A DNA stretch of 64,000 nucleotides, taken from Dicyema japonicum. Lineage: Eukaryota > Dicyemida > Rhombozoa > Dicyemidae. The translations under genes and the position numbers were made by a program. The notes below the pieces were generated by a model that was given only the letters and a program-made list of their open reading frames with translations, did not search any database and was not told the DNA's origin. Of this stretch, positions 56,880 to 64,000 are shown one piece after another. Every line of letters starts with the position of its first letter. The stretch's first letter is position 1. Location: the NCBI GenBank assembly GCA_011109175.1, contig RDEW01000037.1:427410-491409 (forward strand), in the 5' to 3' direction.

Positions 56880-57800
56880 AATATCTTCTTTTATATTTCG
56901 ACCAAAAAATAGTAGTGACAATCATGAGAATGCAGCAGTTACACAAACAGCTATTATATGTTTGTTTTCTAAATTTAAATTAAATGCATAAAAGTATATT
57001 GAACTTAGAGTACCATTAGTTGTAATTGTCTTTAATATCCTATCCCAATGTCCATAGGACGTTATTTTTTTGTCTTTAAATTCTACATTTTAGTGTTTAT
57101 TACTTCTTACATAACTTTTAGTTGTAGTGGTCTTAAGTTTGTATTCCGATGTGTTGTTTGTTTACAAAATCACATCCGAGAGCTAAATGTGGGTTATAAA
57201 CAAATTACCATTTCCAGTAAATGTTGGATTATTATCAGTTTTTAGTAGTTGCATTTTCATGTCTATAATTTTTATAGTTCCATGTTTAGAAATGTTTACA
57301 ACAACTTCACTGCAGTTGTAATAACCGTTGGTCGAAATACTCCACTTTTCAGTAAAATCACCGCCATTAAACGATGATATTCCCCAAGAAACGCGAAAAT
57401 TATTTGATCCACCATAAGCGAACATTCTGAATGTTACACCAGGTTTCTGCCATATAAGCTCACGAAAAGTATCTCCGGATGGCTTATAATCAAAAAATGC
57501 GTCAACTAAATTTGCATGTTTCGTCTTTTATAAATATAATGTGATTACAGTATTATTAATTTTATATTCAACTTCAATTATTCCACTAAATAACATTACA
57601 ACTCGGTTGTTCTCCACCGAACCCCACAATGGTACATTATTATGCAGCTTTACAAAATTTTTAAGATTCCACAAAAAATTTTTATTGCTTACTAAACACG
57701 TATATATTCCTATTATTAATTTATTTTATAAACCTAGTAGTTGGAGCATTCTCACAGCAATTGTTCTAATTATGAATCAAATTTTTTTATATTTAAATAA
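56880..57800 (-). CDS. Ig-like membrane protein, partial (5' exons not found)
   Basis: From about 57765 the minus strand encodes Ig-strand-like 'AVRMLQLLGIYTCLVSNK' (with a 24-nt intron inside), then 'GIIEVEYKINNT'. A 24-nt intron leads to 'KHANLVDAFFDYKPSGDTFR', 'MFAYGGSNNFRVSWGISSF' and 'STNGYYNCSEVVVNISKHG'. After further short introns, about 57000-56895 gives 'NKHIIAVCVTAAFS' and, one base out of frame, 'MIVTTIFWSKYKRRYSRL', a transmembrane helix with a basic stop-transfer. It is probably related to the receptor at 44153-46112. The missing start and the frame change suggest a truncated gene. Confidence 0.5.
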
Positions 57801-57860
57801 AAATTAATAATAATTCTAAATTTAATAAACTTATTAATTTAGATTTAATTTTAAGAAATA

Positions 57861-57929
57861 CAGTAAAACTCCTCCTAACCGCCAGTTTTTTCAAATTCTC
57901 AAAATTGGCGGTTAGGAGGAGTTTTACTA
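57861..57929. mobile_element. Mini palindrome with pogo-type ends
   Basis: 'CAGTAAAACTCCTCCTAACC' and 'GCC' on the left are inverted as 'GGCGGTTAGGAGGAGTTTTA' on the right, around about 20 bases of loop, with TA before the left end. The CAGT start matches pogo-group termini. It has no coding capacity. The string GGCGGTTAGGAGGAG also occurs at 59959-59973. Confidence 0.75.
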
Positions 57930-57939
57930 AATACTGTCT

Positions 57940-59195
57940 AATTTTGGTTGAATTGGCTCTTTATAATGAGTCTGAAAAACACATGAATCAGTTGGATGGC
58001 TTTAATTTACTCTCGTTTAACGTAAGGGAGATCTCGAAGACATGGATGAGGAAAGCACTGATTTAAAGAAGTACCTCATCTCTATCGGATGCCTGCAATA
58101 AACGAAGGTCTTTGATGGATGCTGTGAACACTATGAACCCATAAAATAATTCTCTTCAGTAAATCGTACTGACAAGAGCATGACCATCTTGTTCCTCGAA
58201 TACATCAATTTTGAAAAGTCAATGACAGGATCAGTGTCATGCAAATCAGGATAAATGACATGTACCCTTCCAAAAGCTACATGACAATCATTAACTTGTG
58301 GTAGATTTTTGAAAAACTCTAATAAACTGGATGACTTGTGTCAACTATTAATGACTTAGAATATCAAACTTCATCGATGATTTTTATTGCCGGAAAGTTA
58401 AGCGAAAAAGTTTGAATATGACGTGATGGTCAGGAATCGTTTATCGACAGACGTGGACGGGGTGGAGAAATACTCCTGTAACACTACTGGCCAATTTCTG
58501 TCAACCTAAGAAAAAAGCCACCACCTTACCATACCTATGCATATATAATAAGAAGCTCTAGTTTCAGCCGCTGCTGAGGATAAATTGCCAAAACATACTG
58601 AGAGTCATTTAAATAAATGCTGGAAACAATTATCACATCGAAGGAAGTTCAGAATGTGTGCAGAAAAAATCACAGGAGCGCTATAGTGTCTTCCCGGAAC
58701 TGCTGAAATATGGACCTATTCGTCTCTTCGAAACCATTGTGACATTATTTAATGGAATGTTTGCATATAACCCTGTCCTACGCCTGGGAAAGGGATATTT
58801 ATATACAAACGCCTAACAAACCAAAAGGACCAAGGAAAGCCGACGTCCAGTGGAGCCATAGGAAGCGGTATGCAACTGCTCAAAGATATAAAAATGCCAC
58901 GACCATCCTGGGGATCGATATGTTTAGACACTATTAGCAGACTCAAGCTAATGGATGTCTTACAACAATTTGTGAACCAACCGTTGCAAAGGTTTATCCA
59001 ATACTGCTATTTAGTACTGATCTGTCAATCAGGATTGGAAGTACTATATCCAGGCCTTTCAAAACTACAATCGGCACTCCTCAGGGAGATTCTATCTCTT
59101 AATATTGTGATATATCTCGAAGCCCCATTAAGGGATCTAAGAATGTGTTACAAAAGAAAAATAGAGGAAGTGGTACACGCGTATGATGTAGATTT
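57940..59195 (+). mobile_element. Family B LINE, endonuclease start to RT palm, decayed
   Basis: 'NLLSFNVREISKTW' (58000-58045) marks the endonuclease start. RT blocks follow: 'ITSKEVQNV' (about 58635), 'SSRNC*NMDLF' (degenerate 'PELLKYGPI'), 'ADVQWSHRKRYATAQ' (58838-58885), 'TTILGIDM' and 'TTIGTPQGDSIS' (59068-59105). It ends where family A sequence begins. Confidence 0.65.
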
Positions 59196-59400
59196 CATAC
59201 GGTCCGGTCCGAGGAAGCTTCTCATTGGGAAGATTTTTGATTCAAAAGTTCTACCAAACCTAAATCTGTGGTTGGCCAACTTCCTCTCTGGGCAACGTGG
59301 GAGAGTTGTTAAGTCAGATATCTCTAATGAATTTTATTCCCCTTGGCTAACTCAATCTTATGTTCATGCCACTGAGTGAGTCTGGATCCTGTGCTGACAC
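59196..59400 (+). mobile_element. Family A-like RT segment joined to family B
   Basis: 'GPRKLLIGKIFDSKVLPNLN' and 'LWLANFLSGQRGRVV' (59205-59310) align with 'VPRKILIRKIFLTKIDAPLK' and 'LWLANFVSGRRGKV' of family A. It is in the same frame as the preceding family B-like 'VHAYDVDFIRS', giving a chimeric open frame at 58870-59379. Confidence 0.65.
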
Positions 59401-59459
59401 GGTTGCACAGCAGTGGACAGCTAACGGACTTGGTGTTCCGAAGTACTTTATCTCTCAAA

Positions 59460-59940
59460 GTACTGGGATGAAGTCATTTGTGAAAACAAGCTAAATTAAT
59501 TTGGAAAGATCCTCAGATACCCGTCGTCGCACATATCTGAATGCAGCGTCTGCTTAAAATTCTGGGTCATGGCTCAAAACTTCCCGGTACGGGAAGTTGG
59601 TACTCTGCTTGACGGGAATAAAATCCGCGTTGGAATTTCTCTTTGGCTAGGCCCTGACGTCTGCTCCCAAGAGTCCTTTAAGTCGACTGTTTGTATATAG
59701 GCTTGTAGATACCTATCAACTCCCAACTGCCTTAAATATCCCTTGCTGTATTTGGTTACAATTCCTCCTCACGCCATTACATGTAGATGAAGAGGACCTG
59801 CACCTATGCATTGTGTTTAATTGGCCTGACAGAAGCTCAAAATATATCCTGTGACTTTTTTATGTACAAAAATGTCTGACAATAATAAAGTCCGAACTTT
59901 ATTCACACCAATCATTCTATACTTAAGATGGATTTTTTGA
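59460..59940 (+). mobile_element. Family R LINE fragment before the zinc finger
   Basis: 'RRRTYLNAASA*NSGSWLKT' (59520-59580), then in another frame 'NKIRVGISLWLGPDVCSQE' (59617-59675), parallel the block preceding the zinc finger in family R ('RIGNSIKLGLEIC' at 11595-11640, minus). The rest to 59930 is degenerate. Confidence 0.5.
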
Positions 59941-59947
59941 ATCCATA

Positions 59948-60275
59948 ATAATAATAATGGCGGTTAGGAGGAGTAGTGGTTAGGTGTCGGGCTAAAGTAA
60001 CTTATGTTACGGGTTCGATTCTCGCTGCTATGCACCTGGTGGAAAGTTCCACGTATCTACGATGCCAAAAGGGTTTGACGAGTGACGCCGTCATCAGTGG
60101 ATACTCATGCGGAACTAGATTGTCTAGAAAGGACCCACACACAAGAAAAAGAAAAAAAAAAGTGAAGATCATTCCTTGGTTCTACGATTAGTTCTTTACT
60201 TAAATAAAGTGTGTGTCCTGCCTATGCGGAGCTATAAATACTATGGCTCTCGTGAAAAGGCTATTATTATTATTA
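59948..60275 (+). mobile_element. SINE1, copy 2, with 13-bp duplication and chimeric 5' leader
   Basis: It is flanked by identical 'TTTTGAATCCATA' at 59935-59947 and 60276-60288. The insert starts with ATAATAATAAT and GGCGGTTAGGAGGAG before the SINE head (TAGTGGTTAGGTGTCGGGCT). It continues through the B-box-like 'GGGTTCGATTCTCGC' and the shared body, and ends in a TATTATTATTA tail. The leader is absent from copy 1. Confidence 0.9.
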
Positions 60276-60289
60276 TTTTGAATCCATAC

Positions 60290-60800
60290 TTATTGCAAAA
60301 TAATAATTGTATGCTCTGGACGACCTCATCATTTGCCACGTGTAATCATGACCCAACATGCGCAATTTAGTGGCCAAATGATCAACAGATATGCATTCTG
60401 ACTTACAATAATGGCACATCTTCACTTCATTTCTGTCATAAAATTATATAATTCCTTAGTTTGATGTTCATTATTACCATGATTTATCAACGTTTGAAGA
60501 TTTAGCATGAAAGTTAACCATTGCCTTGAAGAAGACTTAAGGGCTTTAAGTTGATCTTTTTAATCAAAGGTTCTTAAACTTGAACAACGCATTAACAATT
60601 AATCCTCACAATTGACACCACATTCTGACAAATATGCTCGTATACTCCCTACGCGAATCCCTCACAACTTTTTCTATATATTGCACATTTCCTGACACAC
60701 TAGACCCAACCACCAGGATCTTAAGGAGGATGCGCTCGTTCAGATGAATTACTGTAGACAAATCCCACTGAATTCAACACGTAGTAAATACAGCTTTTCT
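60290..60800. other. Unassigned
   Basis: No supported frame or repeat. Confidence 0.35.
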
Positions 60801-60815
60801 TTATTTGCAGATCGG

Positions 60816-61478
60816 CATGGACGCGGTTTCCCCTCAGTACTTGTCTGATCATGCAGTCAATGTCAACGTACTCTCACGACTCGAAACAAATTCCCTATTT
60901 AGTTTAGTCTTACATAGGAGTGATACACCGGCCCATATTTTGTCAATCATTAGGTTTTAAGAGGAATACGAGGCGTATGACTTAGTAATATCAAAGTTCT
61001 AAATACCTGCGCTTGCTCTGCGTATACATGGAGGGCCTGTCGCGAGCTTCGATTATTTGACAATCGACGTTAGCCTCTTCTGGGACCTCTACAACCCGGA
61101 CTTGTATACTTATTAGAACTCAATGTTGTATGTATATATGTGACACGATAACTAAGGTGTCTAGTTCTGATTTAAAGTGCTTAGGAGAGTTTAAAAAGAA
61201 TCAAGATTTAATTTTTTTATCCACGTGCGGTGTCTCCCATTGTCCCCCATCTCCGGGATCTCTGGGATCTTTTATTATTATATAGAAATGATTATAGTTG
61301 AAAGTTTTCGAAATTAGCATTGAAGGTCACGGCACTGACAAGATGATGATAGATTTGTCAAAGCGAAAGTATCTGTACACGTACATCCAAGACTTCCCAA
61401 CCACGAGCGGTAAGATAGTCATCCGTTTATTATTCAAGTACAGAATAAAACCAATTCATCCAAACGACTTGGTTTAAT
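60816..61478 (+). other. Candidate host gene with tiny introns, unidentified
   Basis: ATG near 60816 opens 'MDAVSPQYLSDHAVNVNVLS' and continues 'LVLHRSDTPAHILSII'. After stops consistent with short introns come 'LRIHGGPVASFDYLTIDVSL' and 'FWDLYNPDLYTY', then (over a GTATAT..TAAG intron) 'SSSDLKCLGEFKKNQDLIFL'. A last exon 'VFEISIEGHGTDKMMIDLSK' to 'KYRIKPIHPNDLV' stops at 61478. Composition and spacing match the confirmed genes. Not every junction could be solved and no family is recognised. Confidence 0.4.
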
Positions 61479-61499
61479 GACTCATGCCCTGCCGGCAAT

Positions 61500-61985
61500 T
61501 AAAAAACCCAAATCATAAAAATAAAAAACTACCTCCTAATTTTTTCATGTATGAAGCAATTATATATTTGGGTTTTATAGGTGCTTTATTTTTCTGGTAA
61601 TGGTGGTGACGAAAATTGTTCGTAATACTTCTTTATGTTGCTAATTAAATGTAAAGATGCCCAGATGATTTTTCAAGCGGATTTAACAAAATAAACTTTT
61701 TAGAAAATTATCATTTTTTCCAAATTGAGAAATTTCCACATTACAAAGATGTCAAGAGTTTAGATAAGTCCCGGTCAGATTGTATGAATTGGCTGGAATA
61801 TGAGAGAATCTGAAAATTCCCATCGTGTTTTCTTGACATCTTCTCTTTTCCGGGTCCACCTAGTAGTTCTCTACAAAACCAAATATACCTGTGGGAGCGT
61901 ACGCTCTTGGCTGTAACGTTTATGTTAGCCACCGGTTTCTTTCACTCGAAAAGACTGGGGGTAAATAGATAAAATAAATTTGTTA
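61500..61985 (+). mobile_element. Jockey-type LINE C-terminal fragment
   Basis: From about 61780 the plus strand reads 'PSCFLDIFSFPGPPSSSLQN' and 'QIYLWERTLLAVTFMLATGF', the same region as the reverse strand at 41860-41740. It ends 'GACTGGGGGTAAATAGATAA', a variant of the GATCCTGGGGG 3' end. The sequence before about 61740 is unassigned. Confidence 0.5.
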
Positions 61986-61999
61986 AATAACCGTTCCAA

Positions 62000-62330
62000 T
62001 CCAAGACCTAAGGAATTCAAAATGAAGTTAGATGAAACAAGGGACCTTGATGCTTTCCGCAAAATCGCATCCTCGGGGGAACGTGGAGGCATTTCACTGA
62101 AAAATTATCTGCATAAGAAAAGCATCATTCAACATAGGTGCAATTGGGACGAAGCGGAATCGGTCCAGAAACGCAGAATGTTTATCCAGCTCCCACCACT
62201 CGGCAGAGTCTGCGGCAGGACAGTCTGAGTTCGTAGTGGAAATCATATTCGTCAGGGAAAAAGAATCAACACAGGTTACATTCCATACGAGAGAGAGTCC
62301 TTTTGCATATGGATAGATCTTCATCCAGTT
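62000..62330 (-). mobile_element. Family R LINE restriction-like endonuclease fragment
   Basis: On the minus strand 'KGLSLVWNVTCVDSFSLTNM' and 'ADSAEWWELDKHSAFLDRFR' with 'FVPIAP' (62310-62130) keep the order LVWDxT..DT...(A)AESAE..K......F.FVP of this lineage; the core Asp of WD is Asn here. Confidence 0.65.
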
Positions 62331-62339
62331 TGGTCCTCT

Positions 62340-62600
62340 ACCATCTCCTCGATCAAGTCAAAGTTCGATAATTGAGAGAAATTAGCAGCTTGAAGATCAC
62401 GTTTAACAACATGATTAAAGGTCACGTGCCTGAGGAATCTACCAAGGATCTTCTTGTGGGAGAGAGGGTGGATTCCTTTCCGATTAATCATCTTCCGACA
62501 TCAGCATCCAAACCAAGGCGGTATGCCAATTCGAAAACTCTCATCGTCAAAGATTGTCTCAACGTCAGGGATGGGTTTTAGTGATTTTATTGTTTAGATG
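62340..62600 (+). other. Open frame of unknown origin
   Basis: An open frame to 62581 reads 'REISSLKITFNNMIKGHVPE' and 'ESTKDLLVGERVDSF'. It may be a host exon or LINE-derived; no assignment is made. Confidence 0.25.
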
Positions 62601-63430
62601 TAAAGTTAATTTTTTGGGTTATTTTTTTTAGTTATTAGGTTTTTAGTTTAAACAATAGAAGTCAGGTAGTTGCCGCATCAGGGATTGAGGGCGATTTTTT
62701 GACTATAAATTCAAAATTTTGGTTTTTTTTGACTTTTGGCAAATTTATATAACAATAATTTTTTTAATATAAAAATCTAATTAAAATCTATATTCTATCT
62801 ACAGAGACGAGCGGAGTCTTCAGGCCAAAGATGGTCACTTTTTAAGATCTCTTGAGTATATGATATCGAAAGTGAGTAACGAGCGCCGGGAAACCGAGTG
62901 GCTGTTCCAAATTATTTCTCTGGCAGTTGTCAGTGAAAAAACCACTAATTTTTCTTCAGTTGGATAATTCTGATTGTTTGTTGCGTAATGAATTGTCTTA
63001 AACAAATAATGCAGGGCAAAACGTTTTCAGGTTTAAAATTTCGGTCTTTAAATAGTAATTTTTGTATCTTTTCTGTTTAGATGAGGAGGGAGATTTTTTC
63101 AAATAGTCGTAAATGCGTAAGAAATATGTCGTTTTTCCATTTTTGTCACATATAAAATTTATTGCCAGAAATTTTATATCCAAATACTTAATTCGACATA
63201 ATTCGTTACTGAATTACAATTTTTGAATTTGTTAGGTGCGTCTTCCACCATTCTTATTAATTGACATGCACACAATAATATTCAGTAACTTCAAGTCAAC
63301 TTCCCTTCTGGTCAGAATTATTTATTATTATATACCTGTTGGATCCCTTATCTAAAAACCGAGTTTTTTAATCACAAAAAAGTAAATAATTAAAATAAAT
63401 AATTTAAAAATATAATTAATTAATCTATTG
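62600..63430. other. AT-rich region upstream of the PAGR1-like gene
   Basis: Nothing recognised. It would hold the promoter of the gene starting at 63433. Confidence 0.4.
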
Positions 63431-63432
63431 TT

Positions 63433-63860
63433 ATGGAAGGTCAGGTTTATTACGAGTGCAGTGACGAGGAAGGATATAATCCTAACCATCTTAGTAAAGG
63501 CACGTGGATACCCTCCCCAAGTAAAATCAAGCAACTGCACGATCAATTCATAAGGAATGAACTGATAGAATTGGAGTGGAGAGGAGTCTACAAAAAACAC
63601 CTTCCCCAATCAAGTTCTACTCCCGTTACTGAGCACAAATATACACCCTCCCCCAATCAAGTTCCATTTCCATTACTGAGCACAAATATACACCCCTCCC
63701 TCAAACCAACACTGACGTGACAAGTCCCTTTGACTTTAATGAGGGCTTCAATGATGATGAAAGGAATGAGTTCTCAAGTCTCTCTCATCAAAACAAACCA
63801 AAGAAAGTTGCAATTTTGCTTGATAAGATACTTGAAGATGTTTTAACCCCGAATAACTAA
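63433..63860 (+). CDS. PAGR1 (PA1)-like protein, one 20-nt intron
   Basis: PAGR1 is a small nuclear subunit of the KMT2C/D (MLL3/4) histone H3K4 methyltransferase complex. ATG 63433 begins an acidic N-terminus, then 'GTWIPSPSKIKQLHDQFIRN' and 'ELIELEWRG', which resembles the conserved (L)YE.L...G.LEL.W region. Removing 63661-63680 (20 nt) joins it to 'TSPFDFNEGFNDDERNEF' and 'KPKKVAILLDKILEDVL', matching the family's C-terminal 'EFDFDDE..P' and 'REARLDKVLSDM' pattern; stop at 63858-63860. A tandem copy of the intron region just upstream offers an alternative 20-nt intron. It is about 135 aa, shorter than human PAGR1. Similarity is short, so confidence is moderate. Confidence 0.55.
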
Positions 63861-63869
63861 TTTTTACAA

Positions 63870-64000
63870 GCAGATTGTTGTCTTTAAAGATTTTATTAGA
63901 AATTGGTTAACCAGCAGCTAAGTGATTACATAAAGAGGCCTAATCCGACGGGGACAGGTGTACTGGTTTTTCCATTGAGCATGAAGAGAACAATGGTCAG
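63870..64000 (-). other. Possible edge of another gene
   Basis: From the right edge the minus strand reads 'LTIVLFMLNGKTSTPVPVGL' and 'GLF', hydrophobic, before a possible short intron. This could be an exon of a membrane protein that continues outside the window. Not assignable. Confidence 0.2.

Noticed and set aside
59976-60191. 71-codon frame in SINE1 copy 2
   Set aside because: It lies wholly within a SINE; the SINE1 copy at 54731-55054 does not preserve the frame.
1-64000. Retroviral or LTR-type elements
   Set aside because: No protease, integrase, primer-binding site or long terminal repeats were seen; the reverse transcriptases are all of non-LTR type.

Overview
The window is eukaryotic and almost certainly metazoan. 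It shows no bacterial operon structure, rRNA, true tRNA gene or CRISPR array. It is A+T-rich and densely filled with old and young retroelements. Among these sit a few compact host genes whose introns are extraordinarily short, about 16 to 34 nt. Galectin-like and immunoglobulin-like proteins, a PAGR1-like protein, lanosterol synthase and RTE/Jockey-type LINEs argue for an animal. The tiny introns resemble what I recall of dicyemid mesozoans; that assignment is inference.

Host genes, read by splicing GT..AG introns by hand: lanosterol synthase (8369-10901, minus, 18 introns of 17-26 nt); an RNase H2 subunit B homologue (28966-29679, plus); an Ig-domain single-pass membrane protein (44153-46112, plus); an MFS transporter (50736-52283, minus); a truncated Ig-like paralogue pair (55260-55670 and 56880-57800, minus); and a PAGR1-like gene (63433-63860, plus). 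Several further spliced reading frames are real-looking but unidentified (near 18990-19330, 49150-49533, 53128-53360, 56200-56640 and 60810-61478).

The rest is mobile DNA. Family A is a single-ORF Jockey-group LINE whose protein begins with a 2A-like ribosome-skipping motif. One copy (13569-16443, minus) is complete, has an open 928-codon frame and lies in a perfect target-site duplication inside an RTE (BovB-like) element at 12060-18290. Family B is a second LINE lineage with a conserved 5' end; several copies are internally deleted, with head joined to tail. Family D carries an ORF1 with zinc knuckles. Family R is an R2/NeSL-like lineage with a restriction-like endonuclease (PD..WDxT) and is present only as scattered fragments. 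DNA elements are pogo/Tigger transposons (31960-32830, 46165-48107, about 54400-55253), a 250-bp TA-flanked MITE, a foldback derivative of it, and a short pogo-type palindrome. Two SINE families are present.

Layout: 1-8360 LINE graveyard; 8369-10901 LSS; 10960-18290 family R remnant and nested RTE; 18300-28860 LINE fragments and foldback; 28966-29679 RNASEH2B; 30590-43930 LINE and pogo fragments; 44153-46112 Ig receptor; 46165-50640 pogo and family B; 50736-52283 MFS; 52690-60290 SINEs, pogo, Ig paralogues and chimeric LINEs; 60810-63860 candidate gene, family R remnant and PAGR1-like gene. LSS, the MFS gene and the Ig gene show single-base frame discrepancies (four, one and one), so either the assembly retains small indels or some genes are decaying.
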